From Pseudobacter ginsenosidimutans (GTDB lineage: Bacteria > Bacteroidota > Bacteroidia > Chitinophagales > Chitinophagaceae), in contig NZ_CP042431.1 of NCBI RefSeq assembly GCF_007970185.1, forward strand, positions 6,679,342-6,743,341: DNA of 64,000 nucleotides, written 5' to 3'. The notes beneath the pieces were generated by a model. It was not told where the DNA came from. It worked only from the letters and a program-made list of their open reading frames with translations, and ran no database searches. Position numbers and translations under genes: made by a program. Positions within the stretch are counted from its first letter, which is position 1; each line of letters starts with the position of its first letter. Shown here piece by piece: positions 35,047-43,502 of this stretch.

Positions 35047-35667
35047 TCAGTCCTTCGAAAGTAACCGGCGAGCATTTTTTCCTTCACAGAAAATGAGGTC
35101 GAGGACTGAGCAGTTGGGAATGAATCCGAGCCGGTCTTCGAAAACCTGGCTATACTTTACCGGGTCCGGGAATGTCTGATTGATGGTTTGGGGAAGCACC
35201 TTATTCCGGAGGTCGAGCCATTCGGCCGGGTCATAATTTTCCTGGTACCCGGTGGTCAGCTCCATCGTAAAATCCCCATCTATTTTTGAAGCTGCCCATT
35301 GCCAGCAGGCCAGGTTCCAATCCAGCAGCCATTCAAAATTTTTCTCATATAATTCAGCCAGCTCATGTTCAAAAAACTGGAACCAGGGGCTCCGGTTATA
35401 GCAGCTTTTGAGAGTCTTGAAATGTTGCGATTGCCAGGCCGCATCATTGGCGATCCGGACCTCTTTCATGGGCCTCCTTTGTTCCCGGCCATCCACCAGG
35501 GGAACACTGAGAAGGATGGGACCATTGGAGCCCGGCACCACCGTCCGGTTACGAAAACTCATTTTTTGATAGCGATCATATGGATCAAAAACAATATGTT
35601 TCAAATCTGTAGAAATCCGCCATAAGATAACCGGCGCAAAATACTGACAATCAACAATTAGTTTCAT
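35047..35667 (-). CDS. WbqC family protein
   Basis: A 206-residue protein of the WbqC group. Typical segments are DCQYFAPVILW near the start, FRNRTVVPGSNGPILLSVP, and WQSQHFKTLKSCYNRSPWF. Relatives lie in polysaccharide or glycan-modification loci, but the reaction is not firmly known. In this genome it stands on its own, 92 bp from the adhesin operon on the same strand. Confidence 0.9.
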   Translation of the reverse strand: MKLIVDCQYFAPVILWRISTDLKHIVFDPYDRYQKMSFRNRTVVPGSNGPILLSVPLVDGREQRRPMKEVRIANDAAWQSQHFKTLKSCYNRSPWFQFFEHELAELYEKNFEWLLDWNLACWQWAASKIDGDFTMELTTGYQENYDPAEWLDLRNKVLPQTINQTFPDPVKYSQVFEDRLGFIPNCSVLDLIFCEGKNARRLLSKD

Positions 35668-35963
35668 TACAATTCCTATTTTTCAAATTCTGTTCAATCT
35701 CGCTCAAAAATCTTGTAATTACGGACGATTTTGGTCTGTCTTAAATTTGATTTAAATCACCAATAACCTTCATAATCTTATTTAGAAATAGCTATTTACA
35801 ATTAAATTTTAAATCTAAATATTTTAGTCCCCTGAATTCCTCCAAACTGTCGGTTTGTCGCTCTGATTTTTCTAAAAGAATTAGCAAACAAATTCCTAAA
35901 AGTACAACTCCTTTTTGGCAGAAAAAATTAATCCGGTACTTTGTGGTCCATAAAATCTCCTGC
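35668..35963. other. AT-rich divergent intergenic region
   Basis: About 296 bp, strongly AT-rich compared with its surroundings, between divergent genes. It contains the 10-bp palindrome GATTTAAATC (35749-35758). It must hold promoters for both wbqC and the LEA14-like gene. No exact TAnnTTTG match is seen next to the plus-strand start (the nearest is TACTTTG at about 35937). Confidence 0.5.
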
Positions 35964-36416
35964 ATGAAAAAAGCGCCCTGGTTGCTCCTGCTCCCACTCC
36001 TTTGGCTGGGTTGGATGGGATGTGCAAAGCCGACCTCTCTCGATTATCTGGGTATCCGGAATGTGAAGGTGTTAAGTATGGGATGGAAGGAATCGACGGT
36101 AGCCGTTGATGTGGAATATTACAATCCCAATCGCTACCCCCTGACCCTGAAAAATGCCGAAGTGAACGTTTTCGTGAACGACCGGTATTTCGGAAAATCC
36201 ACATTCGACAGCACCCTGAAAATTCCGAAACTGGACACTTTTATGATGCCCGTAAAGTTGACTGTCGACATGGCGAATACCGGGATCAGCCTCCTCCAAA
36301 ATCTCAGTTCGGAAGAAGTGATGATCCGCCTGGAAGGGAGTGCGAAAATTGGAAGAAGTGGAATTTTTATCAATTACCCTATCAAATATGAAGGGAAGCA
36401 AAAGCTCGGATTTTGA
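35964..36416 (+). CDS. LEA14-like (water stress/hypersensitive domain) lipoprotein
   Basis: A 150-residue lipoprotein with lipobox WMGC. The mature part is a single LEA type 2 (WHy) beta-sandwich. The strand pairs include the family motif VDVEYYNPNRYPLTLKNAEV, followed by GKSTFDSTLKIPKLDTF. The family occurs widely in Bacteroidota envelopes; its role in bacteria is not established. The ATG at 35964 gives the signal peptide. A strong terminator follows. Confidence 0.87.
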   Translation: MKKAPWLLLLPLLWLGWMGCAKPTSLDYLGIRNVKVLSMGWKESTVAVDVEYYNPNRYPLTLKNAEVNVFVNDRYFGKSTFDSTLKIPKLDTFMMPVKLTVDMANTGISLLQNLSSEEVMIRLEGSAKIGRSGIFINYPIKYEGKQKLGF

Positions 36417-36443
36417 TATTTTGAGCCTTTTCAAATGAATTGG

Positions 36444-36472
36444 TCCGGCGGTAATCCGCCGGATTTTTTTTT
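36444..36472 (+). terminator. Terminator after the LEA14-like gene
   Basis: TCCGGCGG (36444-36451) pairs with CCGCCGGA (36456-36463), followed by nine T residues. Confidence 0.93.
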
Positions 36473-37394
36473 GCCTGGAGTTGCTGTTTTTTCAATTTTC
36501 AGGGTTCTGGAAGAGGGGAAATTCTGAAGCGCCGGGAGTCAAAAAGAGGGAATGAACGAACCGGAAGCGGGTCAATTTGCATGACGATTTACTTTAATCC
36601 GGAGAGGTTTGCCAGGTCAGTGAAGCCTGGAATTTTCATCATTCAACCGAAAGATCCGGGAGGATCCCGCTCAGAAAATCAACTGAACCTCACCGTAAGA
36701 TTATCCATCTTTCAAAAAATATACTGGGCGGAAAACCTCAAATCGGGATCATTGCCAGGCGGTTCAAAAAATGAAAAAATGGATTTCCGGACTGCCCATT
36801 AGATCTCCTTTTACCACTCTCCGCTCCGAATTCCAGCGGATAATAAGACGGTTGTACTTTCGAAATCGCAGGTCTGAATTTTGGAATTTACCTGCTGCCA
36901 GTGCTTTTTTTCAGCTACTAACGGTTGGGGGTAGTTCTACATTCAACTGACATTACAGCAGCTATTTTTTCATAACCAGGCTTTCTGCTCACCATTTTCT
37001 CCTCGCGGAAGCGCCCATAGTCACGATATTTTACGCTAAGAAAACAAAGGAAAATTCTATTGAACCTATAGGCTATTACCAGATTTTCAGAGACAAAAAA
37101 GTTCCGGCACCAATCAAAAATGAGAGGAGATGATGCTGGCCGGATTGTTCGTGGAAATCAAAAATCAGAGAGCAAATCCACATTTCTTTCTTCCCATGTC
37201 CGGCAATGATCCGTCGTTTTTCCGCCCCAAATAATACAGAAAGAAGCTGTAGCAGAAATTAAATCTCACCAAAAACCTGCAGATCCGGGATAGTATTTTG
37301 CCTGGTTGAAGGAGCCGGATATTGCCTGAAAAATCCAAAGCAACGGTGGCCCTCTGTACGAAGAATCCCCCGGGCCAGCCGGTATCCGCCAAAC
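36473..37394. other. Long gene-free region
   Basis: About 920 bp in which all frames are short and look non-coding (the longest are 70-80 codons, rich in Lys, Arg and Ser, without recognisable motifs). No tRNA, terminator or repeat array is evident apart from the terminator at its right end. It may be the remnant of lost genes or hold untranslated RNA. I cannot tell from the sequence. Confidence 0.6.
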
Positions 37395-37425
37395 AAAAAA
37401 GGGCCAACCTTAACGGTCAGCCCTT
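37395..37425 (-). terminator. Terminator of the HMA-protein gene
   Basis: On the minus strand AGGGCTGACC pairs with GGTTGGCCCT (two G-T wobbles) around a 5-nt loop, followed by six T residues. Confidence 0.88.
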
Positions 37426-37443
37426 CACTTATCTGAAAAATTA

Positions 37444-37806
37444 TTACTGTTTTTTTTCGCTCCCGTCTGCCGGTTTCTGACAACACCTGGGCAACTTTTT
37501 ATACGCCTCTTCATCTGCTTTCACATCATCCGCATCATAACCAATATTGGCGATAGCGGCCTTGATGTTCTCGATGTTCTGACGCTCGGCAAGGAAAGTG
37601 ACCTTTGTTCTCTTATTCCTGAAATCTACAGTCACTTTTTGCACGCCCTCTTCACGAAGGAGATATTTCTCCATGCGCTCTTTGCACATCTGACATTGAA
37701 CGGTGGGGGTTTGAATGGTTACAGTCTGGCTACCTTTTTTCTGCTGGGCCAACCCCATTGCAGTGATCCCCAGAACGGCCACCATGAGTAACAGGAGTTT
37801 CTTCAT
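37444..37806 (-). CDS. Exported heavy-metal-associated (HMA) domain protein
   Basis: A 120-residue protein with a signal peptide ending near LAQQ. It has a ferredoxin-like HMA domain whose metal site is QCQMCKE (a CxxC pair), and the usual ANIGYDADDV near the end of the domain. A C-terminal Cys-Cys pair (RCCQKP) is an extra possible metal ligand. Because it is exported it would handle metal, probably copper-like, in the periplasm. It lies 28 bp downstream of pyrE on the same strand. Confidence 0.88.
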   Translation of the reverse strand: MKKLLLLMVAVLGITAMGLAQQKKGSQTVTIQTPTVQCQMCKERMEKYLLREEGVQKVTVDFRNKRTKVTFLAERQNIENIKAAIANIGYDADDVKADEEAYKKLPRCCQKPADGSEKKQ

Positions 37807-37834
37807 AACAGTATTCGATTTACTCCAAATGTAC

Positions 37835-38470
37835 TCATTTCCCCTGCCAGTTCGCAGGGTCCTCGCGCCATTTTAACAAAATGCCTTCCTGTTCCCTGCT
37901 CACGATACCTTTTTCAATGGCCAGTTCGATCAGGGTGGGATAATCGGTGAGTGAGCGGTATTCCACCCCTGCCTTTGCAAAAGCTTCTGCTGCAACAGGG
38001 AATCCGTAAGTAAAGATGCTGACCATACCAACGATATTCAGACCGGCATTCTTCAGCACATCCACCACCTGGAGACTGCTTTTACCGGTAGAAACCAGGT
38101 CTTCGATCACTACCACTTTTTGTCCGGATGTGTAATAACCTTCGATCTGATTGCCCAGTCCATGCTCTTTCGGTTTTGGACGAACATAAATATAAGGCAG
38201 CTTCAGCTGGTCTGCCGCCATAGCGCCCCAGGCAATACCAGCAGTGGCTACACCGGCCATCAGCTCTCCATCAGGGAACTCTTCAAATACCACATTACAC
38301 ATTTCAGATTTTACAAATTCACGGATATAAGGAAAGCTCAGTGCCTTGCGATTATCGCAATAGATCGGGCTCTTCCATCCCGAAGCCCAGGTAAATGGTT
38401 GCCCGAGATTTAATTTAATAGCATTAATTTGTAATAACTTTTCAGCGACTGCTTTTTTGTTCGGTGCCAT
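37835..38470 (-). CDS. pyrE: Orotate phosphoribosyltransferase
   Basis: A 211-residue enzyme that makes OMP from orotate and PRPP in pyrimidine synthesis. The PRPP-binding motif VVVIEDLVSTGKSS and the flexible catalytic loop VRPKPKEHGLGNQIEG are present. Other de novo pyrimidine genes (pyrB, pyrR) lie 2-3 kb away on the same strand but are separated by unrelated genes. Confidence 0.96.
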   Translation of the reverse strand: MAPNKKAVAEKLLQINAIKLNLGQPFTWASGWKSPIYCDNRKALSFPYIREFVKSEMCNVVFEEFPDGELMAGVATAGIAWGAMAADQLKLPYIYVRPKPKEHGLGNQIEGYYTSGQKVVVIEDLVSTGKSSLQVVDVLKNAGLNIVGMVSIFTYGFPVAAEAFAKAGVEYRSLTDYPTLIELAIEKGIVSREQEGILLKWREDPANWQGK

Positions 38471-38534
38471 AATATTGATTTATTCCTGGTTGCGGCGAAA
38501 TTGAAATTTGAAAAGGGAAAAGCGAAAATTATTT

Positions 38535-39158
38535 ATGCACATTATCATATACTTTAACGACAAGCCTTTATTCCTGACCGATACCATCACGGATGAGATC
38601 GCTCCCTTTGCCCATCACGATGATGCCGTTTACATGGATGAGCTCTCCGCTCCGGGCGTCAATTCCATGATCCATGAGATGAAACAGGAAAAAGTGCATG
38701 CCGGAATTTACTTCCACGACGATATCGATCAACTCAAAAAAGCCTTCTGGCGCAAATTCATGCTCATTCAGGCGGCCGGAGGACTGGTGCAGAACGAAGA
38801 CAAAGCCGTTTTGATGATGTTCCGCCGCGGCAAATGGGATCTGCCCAAAGGCAAGATGGACCCGGGCGAAACGCCCGCCCAAAGCGCATTACGCGAGGTA
38901 CAGGAAGAAACCGGACTGGCCGAAGTTACCCTGGGAACTCCCCTCACCACCACTTATCACACCTACGATGATGCAGGGCATCATATCCTGAAAGAGACTT
39001 TCTGGTTCAATATGACGGCTCCTAAATCACAGCCACTGGTGCCACAACTGGAGGAGCAGATCACGGAACTGGTATGGGCCGATGCGAAAGCTTTAAAAGA
39101 ATACACGAAAAATACCTTCCCTTCAGTGAGGGAATGTCTGCAAAAAGCAGGATTCTAA
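38535..39158 (+). CDS. NUDIX hydrolase
   Basis: A 207-residue protein. A complete Nudix box (GKMDPGETPAQSALREVQEE followed by TGL) lies in the middle, fitting G-x5-E-x7-REUxEExGU. The N-terminal 85 residues form an additional small domain of unknown role. Such enzymes split nucleoside diphosphates linked to other groups; the substrate cannot be inferred. It is divergent from pyrE. The ATG at 38535 is preferred over an upstream TTG. Confidence 0.93.
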   Translation: MHIIIYFNDKPLFLTDTITDEIAPFAHHDDAVYMDELSAPGVNSMIHEMKQEKVHAGIYFHDDIDQLKKAFWRKFMLIQAAGGLVQNEDKAVLMMFRRGKWDLPKGKMDPGETPAQSALREVQEETGLAEVTLGTPLTTTYHTYDDAGHHILKETFWFNMTAPKSQPLVPQLEEQITELVWADAKALKEYTKNTFPSVRECLQKAGF

Positions 39159-39167
39159 GATTATTCA

Positions 39168-39195
39168 TTCAGTGATTCAGTGATTCAGTGATTCA
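39168..39195. repeat. Octamer tandem repeat
   Basis: Three and a half copies of TTCAGTGA, just after the NUDIX gene stop at 39158. A short, slippage-prone repeat in the space between convergent genes. Confidence 0.85.
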
Positions 39196-39247
39196 TCGCT
39201 CGCCTCCGGTGAGTGACTTCTATTCCATCGCCCCTGGCAATACTCAG

Positions 39248-39673
39248 TTATTTCTTCGGAAGAATGGCTACAGTCAGCCTGCTGATGCAAATGAGTTTCT
39301 GATTGTCATCGTGGATCTTAATGTCCCAAACATGTGTTGAACGTCCAATATGAATTGGAGTTGCCGTACCTGTAACAAAGCCTTCAGACGCACTACGGAT
39401 ATGATTGGCATTGATCTCCAGTCCCACGCAGATGAACTTTCCTGTATCTATCACCAGCGCGGAGCCAATACTGCCGAGGGTTTCAGCCAGCACGCAGGAT
39501 GCGCCGCCATGCAGGATACCATATGGTTGATTGGTACGATGATCTACCGGTATCCGGGCTTTGATCAGATCTGGCCCAAGCTCCGTGAACTCGAGCCCGA
39601 TATGCTCAGCCATATTATTCTCCCGCATCCGGTGAATATCGTTCAGCTGCAGGTCTTTTTTGAACCAGATCAT
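39248..39673 (-). CDS. PaaI-type hotdog-fold thioesterase
   Basis: A 141-residue protein with the hotdog-fold active-site segment YGILHGGASCVLAETLGS and a C-terminal strand set typical of PaaI/MenI thioesterases, which hydrolyse acyl-CoA esters. The substrate may be DHNA-CoA, phenylacetyl-CoA derivatives or others. It starts 4 bp after the stop of coaD, so the two are cotranscribed. Confidence 0.9.
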   Translation of the reverse strand: MIWFKKDLQLNDIHRMRENNMAEHIGLEFTELGPDLIKARIPVDHRTNQPYGILHGGASCVLAETLGSIGSALVIDTGKFICVGLEINANHIRSASEGFVTGTATPIHIGRSTHVWDIKIHDDNQKLICISRLTVAILPKK

Positions 39674-39677
39674 ACGC

Positions 39678-40169
39678 TTAGCTTTTAGACTTAACAGGCT
39701 GCTGGCTGATGCTTGCCGCTACTTCTTTGGGAAGGAACTGCATTACATCGCCTCCATTTTTGAGTACATCACGTACAAGTGTAGAGGCTACGGAAGTGTA
39801 TTGGGGAAGGCAGGTGAGGAAAACGGTCTCGATATTCTGGTCCAGACTGCGGTTCATGTCTGCAATCGCCTTTTCATATTCGAAATCGTTCACGTAACGG
39901 ATACCTCTGAGGATGAACTGTGCTCCTACCTGCTGGCAGGCGCTAACAGTGAGGCCTTCGTAAACCACTGCACTTACTTTGGGATCGTTCTTGAAGATCT
40001 CGCGGATCCAGCCAAGACGCTGCTCCTCGGAGAACATGGGCACTTTGTTGATATTGCGGCCGATACCGATCACCAGCTTGTCGAATAACGGCAATGCACG
40101 GTTGATAATATCAAGGTGACCGATAGTAATAGGATCAAAGGTTCCGGGGAACAAAGCGATTCTTTGCAT
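39678..40169 (-). CDS. coaD: Phosphopantetheine adenylyltransferase
   Basis: A 163-residue nucleotidyltransferase of the CoA pathway that turns 4'-phosphopantetheine and ATP into dephospho-CoA. The motif GTFDPITIGHLDII carries the HxGH-like signature, and the second substrate motif ASTLVRD is present near the end. It lies 24 bp downstream of pyrB on the same strand. Confidence 0.96.
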   Translation of the reverse strand: MQRIALFPGTFDPITIGHLDIINRALPLFDKLVIGIGRNINKVPMFSEEQRLGWIREIFKNDPKVSAVVYEGLTVSACQQVGAQFILRGIRYVNDFEYEKAIADMNRSLDQNIETVFLTCLPQYTSVASTLVRDVLKNGGDVMQFLPKEVAASISQQPVKSKS

Positions 40170-40193
40170 GGCAATGCATTAAAGTTTAGCAAA

Positions 40194-41135
40194 TCAGGAT
40201 GCCGCAGGCACATCCCTTCCTCCCGAAAGCAGATACAGGGCAGCCATTCTCACGGCCACACCATTCTCTACCTGGTTCAGGATGATCGATTGCCCGCTGT
40301 CTGCCACATCACTATCCAGTTCCACTCCTCTGTTGATGGGACCCGGGTGCATGATCACCACTTCTTTATTGAGGCTTTCGAGCAGTCTTTTATTGATTCC
40401 ATAGGCCAGGTTGTATTCCCTCAATGAAGAAAAGAGCACCTGGTTCTGTCTTTCCAGTTGAATGCGCAGCACATTGGCCACATCGCACCATTCCAGCGCC
40501 TTTCTAAGATTGTATTCCACGCGTACATCGAAGGCTTCCTGGATATGTTTGGGGATCAGTGTGGGCGGCCCGGCCACCATCACTTCTGCTCCCATTTTTT
40601 TCAGCAGGTACATATTGCTCATCGCAACGCGGGAGTGCATGATATCACCAATGATGGCCACTTTCAAACCTTCCAGCTTTCCCAGTCTTTCACGCATGGA
40701 GAAAGCATCCAGCAATCCCTGTGTGGGGTGCTCGTTGATACCGTCGCCGGCATTGATGATGGCTGCGGGAATATGTTTGGCCAGAAAATGGGGCGCTCCG
40801 GTTGCACTGTGACGCATCACCACCATATCCACTTTCATGGAGAGGATGTTGTTGACAGTATCCAGAAGGGTTTCGCCTTTGGAAACAGAAGAACCGGAAG
40901 CGGTGAAATTAATGGTATCGGCGCTGAGCCTTTTTTCGGCCAGCTCAAAGGAGATTCTTGTACGGGTGGAATTCTCGTAGAATAAATTCACAATTGTCAC
41001 ATCTCTCAAAGAAGGCACCTTTTTGATGGGGCGCTGTAACACTTCCTTGAATTCTGTGGCAGTGTCTAGAATAATCTGAATATCCTCGCGGGTTAGATCC
41101 CTGATACCGAGCAGATGTTTTACAGAAAGTCGCAT
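40194..41135 (-). CDS. pyrB: Aspartate carbamoyltransferase, catalytic subunit
   Basis: A 313-residue enzyme that makes carbamoyl-aspartate. The carbamoyl-phosphate motif ENSTRTRISFE and the HPTQGLLD motif are intact. It follows pyrR by 26 bp, so the two form an operon with coaD and the thioesterase. No pyrI regulatory subunit is nearby. The ATG at 41135 gives the standard N-terminus (MRLSVKHLL); the frame is open 10 codons further. Confidence 0.96.
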   Translation of the reverse strand: MRLSVKHLLGIRDLTREDIQIILDTATEFKEVLQRPIKKVPSLRDVTIVNLFYENSTRTRISFELAEKRLSADTINFTASGSSVSKGETLLDTVNNILSMKVDMVVMRHSATGAPHFLAKHIPAAIINAGDGINEHPTQGLLDAFSMRERLGKLEGLKVAIIGDIMHSRVAMSNMYLLKKMGAEVMVAGPPTLIPKHIQEAFDVRVEYNLRKALEWCDVANVLRIQLERQNQVLFSSLREYNLAYGINKRLLESLNKEVVIMHPGPINRGVELDSDVADSGQSIILNQVENGVAVRMAALYLLSGGRDVPAAS

Positions 41136-41161
41136 TTCAGGGGGCGAAGTTAAAGGAAAAA

Positions 41162-41704
41162 TCAATACATGCCATCAGGGCCTCCGAGAAGGCCAACTTC
41201 ATCCTTTCCATCTTTCTCCTTCCAGAACACTTTCACTTTCTGGGAAATGATGGAATCGATGGACCTGCCTACGTAATCGGCCTGTATGGGCAACTGCCTG
41301 CTGAAGCGACGGTCAACCAGCACACAGAGTTCCACTTTTGCGGGCCTGCCAAAATCCAGCAGGGCGTCCAGCGCGGCGCGAATGGTACGGCCGGTATACA
41401 GCACATCGTCTATCAGGATTACATTCTTGTTCTCGATGCTGAAAGATATATCGGTGTGATTGGGAACATGCAATTCCCTGCGTACGTCATCACGGTAAAA
41501 AGTAATGTCCAGCTTTCCATACTGCACGGTGCCGGGAGGCACTATTTGACGGATCTCCTGCACCACACGATCACTCACAAACACACCACGCGGCTGAATG
41601 CCGATCAGTACGGTATTTTCCAGGTTGGTATGGTTCTCCAGGATCTGGTGACTTAATCTCTTGATGGTAATGGCCAGTTGCTGCTCGTTCAATACAGTTT
41701 TCAA
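41162..41704 (-). CDS. pyrR: Bifunctional pyr operon regulator / uracil phosphoribosyltransferase PyrR
   Basis: A 180-residue PRTase-fold protein. The PRPP motif VILIDDVLYTGRTIRAALDA and the GIQPRGVFVSDRVVQEI segment identify PyrR. In Firmicutes it attenuates pyr transcription by binding RNA. I found no PyrR anti-antiterminator loop sequence upstream, so regulation by RNA binding here is uncertain. It starts the pyrR-pyrB-coaD operon. Confidence 0.92.
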   Translation of the reverse strand: MKTVLNEQQLAITIKRLSHQILENHTNLENTVLIGIQPRGVFVSDRVVQEIRQIVPPGTVQYGKLDITFYRDDVRRELHVPNHTDISFSIENKNVILIDDVLYTGRTIRAALDALLDFGRPAKVELCVLVDRRFSRQLPIQADYVGRSIDSIISQKVKVFWKEKDGKDEVGLLGGPDGMY

Positions 41705-41787
41705 ACCCGAAATTTTTATAAAAATACTTCAAAGAGGCAAAATAACGCCAAATTATTGGAACGGCTGCTTTGCATCCATAAAACAGC

Positions 41788-41828
41788 GAAACCTGCCGTT
41801 GATGCTGTAACGCACCTGTGCAGGTTTC
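41788..41828 (-). promoter_or_regulatory. Alternative hairpins upstream of pyrR
   Basis: GAAACCTGC and GCAGGTTTC form a 9-bp stem with a 23-nt loop. Inside, ACCTG-TG-CAGGT (41814-41825) can form a shorter stem that uses the same bases, so the two are mutually exclusive. It may be the terminator of the barrel-protein gene at 41852 or a leader of pyrR. Confidence 0.4.
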
Positions 41829-41851
41829 ACTTTCGAATTATTTTCAGAAAA

Positions 41852-42430
41852 TTATTTTCCGCTCCAGAGTGTATAAGTAATACCTAACTGGAATACGCGG
41901 TTGAACAGCTTCGCATCGCCATCATCATCCAGTCTGCTCAGACCGAAAATGTAGCGGGCATCGATACCTACCGGAGTGGATGGGAATTCGTAGCTGGCGC
42001 CGATACCAAGACCAAGATCGAATCCTTTGTATGCATCATTTACATCAACAGTAACATCTCCTGTTTTTGTTTTCCTGGAAACTGCAAAACCGAACTGAGG
42101 ACCAAACTGTGCATTCAACCCCTGAATGAGTTCGTATTTTACCATCACAGGGATGTTGATGTAATTGAACCTGATTTTTGTATCATCACCAGGACGATCA
42201 ATTTTACCACCCTGAGTAGAATAAGTCAATTCAGGTTGGATGCTGAATTTATTGCCAACTTTAAAATTTGCATAACCACCTACGTGGAATCCGATCTTTG
42301 CATCAATGTTATCAGCATCTTCTCCGCCCCAGTCGGCTACGTTCAAACCACCTTTTAAACCAATTTTTGTTTGAGCATTAGCTGCAGCAAAAGTTCCGGC
42401 AAATGCAAGCAGCAAAAAAATCCTTTTCAT
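41852..42430 (-). CDS. Small outer membrane beta-barrel protein (PorT/OMP_b-brl_2 type)
   Basis: A 192-residue protein with signal peptide ending at ANAQ. The mature start TKIGLKGGLNVADWGG and the alternating aromatic strands fit the 8-stranded barrel proteins of Bacteroidota (PorT-like). The final strand LGITYTLWSGK ends the barrel. It is paralogous to the next gene upstream. Function unknown. Confidence 0.9.
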   Translation of the reverse strand: MKRIFLLLAFAGTFAAANAQTKIGLKGGLNVADWGGEDADNIDAKIGFHVGGYANFKVGNKFSIQPELTYSTQGGKIDRPGDDTKIRFNYINIPVMVKYELIQGLNAQFGPQFGFAVSRKTKTGDVTVDVNDAYKGFDLGLGIGASYEFPSTPVGIDARYIFGLSRLDDDGDAKLFNRVFQLGITYTLWSGK

Positions 42431-42689
42431 GTTTCTTCTTGTTTAGTTTATTGACTAGTTGTAAATGCTTACAGAAAGATTCCGTTTTCATTTACGGGTG
42501 CAAACATATAGTGCAGATATGAATCGTACAACTTATTGCACCTTATGTATAGCTGAAATTTTCATGCCATCTTTCAAATTCCCATTTTTACACACATCTT
42601 TAAACCTGCTACTAAGCTGCATTTCAGGGAGTACTGCATCTTATTAACAAGACGCAACGCCGAAATGGGAATTTTATTTCATACTAAAG
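42431..42689. other. Promoter region between two barrel-protein genes
   Basis: About 260 bp with no gene. It holds the minus-strand promoter at 42501-42531 and is bounded at the right by the terminator at 42690-42721. Nothing else is evident. Confidence 0.6.
42501..42531 (-). promoter_or_regulatory. Promoter of the small barrel-protein gene
   Basis: On the minus strand TATGTTTG (42508-42501) matches TAnnTTTG, and GTTG lies 20 bp upstream of it. The gene starts 70 bp downstream. Confidence 0.6.
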
Positions 42690-42721
42690 AAAATGACCGA
42701 AGCATTCACTTCAGTCATTTT
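42690..42721 (-). terminator. Terminator of the second barrel-protein gene
   Basis: AAAATGACCGAAG and CTTCAGTCATTTT pair over 13 positions with one mismatch around a 6-nt loop. Confidence 0.75.
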
Positions 42722-42745
42722 CAAAAATCAATTGATGCCAACTTA

Positions 42746-43327
42746 TTACTTACCGAAAAGTTTCCAGCTTATACCAAGTTGAATAGCGTTATTATGCGCT
42801 TTTCCACCCATCTCTGTATCGTTGATATCGGAGATACCAAAATTGTAACGGGCATTCACCGCAATTTCTTCAGTGATCTTGTAACCTGCGCCGGCAACCC
42901 ATGCAAAATCTGTTTTCTTGGTTGCATCTTTCACGTCCAGTTTGTCGTCACCATCTTTCAATTCAGCCTTTGTAAGGAAGCTGATCTGGGGACCAGTCTC
43001 AAAATAAAGACCCACTGGCAAATGGTACTGGAACATTACAGGCACAGTGATGTAATTGAGGTTGTGGTTATAATCATCACTTCCATCTTCGATCTTTGCA
43101 CCTTGTGCAGAATACAATACTTCCGCTTGCGCAGCCATGGTTTTAGTAAAATGATAACGACCATAAGCGCCACCATAATAACCAACTTTCATTTTGGAGT
43201 CTTCTGCAAAATAAGATCCGCCGCGGAAATCAGTGAGCTGTGCACCAGCCTTCGCACCCAGGCTGAATTGTGCAGAAGCAGTAGCAATAGAGGCTAAGCA
43301 AATAAGAGAGAGCAATACCTTCTTCAT
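42746..43327 (-). CDS. Small outer membrane beta-barrel protein, second copy
   Basis: A 193-residue protein with signal peptide ending at TASAQ, then FSLGAKAGAQLTDFRGG and a barrel-like pattern ending in GISWKLFGK. It is related to the neighbouring 192-residue protein but clearly diverged. The frame is open for 70 codons upstream of the chosen ATG; the ATG at 43327 gives the clean signal peptide. Confidence 0.9.
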   Translation of the reverse strand: MKKVLLSLICLASIATASAQFSLGAKAGAQLTDFRGGSYFAEDSKMKVGYYGGAYGRYHFTKTMAAQAEVLYSAQGAKIEDGSDDYNHNLNYITVPVMFQYHLPVGLYFETGPQISFLTKAELKDGDDKLDVKDATKKTDFAWVAGAGYKITEEIAVNARYNFGISDINDTEMGGKAHNNAIQLGISWKLFGK

Positions 43328-43364
43328 AATGTGAAAATTTAAAAGGGGCGTTGATAATGATGTG

Positions 43365-43372
43365 CAAACATA
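43365..43372 (-). promoter_or_regulatory. -7 element of the second barrel-protein gene
   Basis: TATGTTTG on the minus strand, identical to the element of the neighbouring paralogue and embedded in the same sequence context (GTGCAAACATA on the plus strand). Confidence 0.5.
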
Positions 43373-43450
43373 ACGGTCAGCAAAACAAATTGTTCGTAAT
43401 GATTTGTTAACCTGCATTTTTTTCTTTCGTGTATTCAGAACAGTTATTGC

Positions 43451-43477
43451 ATAAAAAAGAGCGCATGAAGCGCTCTT
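43451..43477 (-). terminator. Terminator of the P5C dehydrogenase gene
   Basis: AAGAGCGC and GCGCTCTT form an 8-bp stem with a 5-nt loop; the minus strand continues with six T residues. Confidence 0.88.
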
Positions 43478-43502
43478 GATAATTTTATTTCGATAAAAAA
43501 TT

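Noticed and set aside
36581-36802. 73-codon plus-strand frame in the gene-free region
   Set aside because: No motif, no promoter or terminator, and unusual composition; it looks like a chance frame.
39168-39195. Short repeat considered as a CRISPR remnant
   Set aside because: It is a contiguous 8-bp tandem repeat without spacers, and no cas genes are present.
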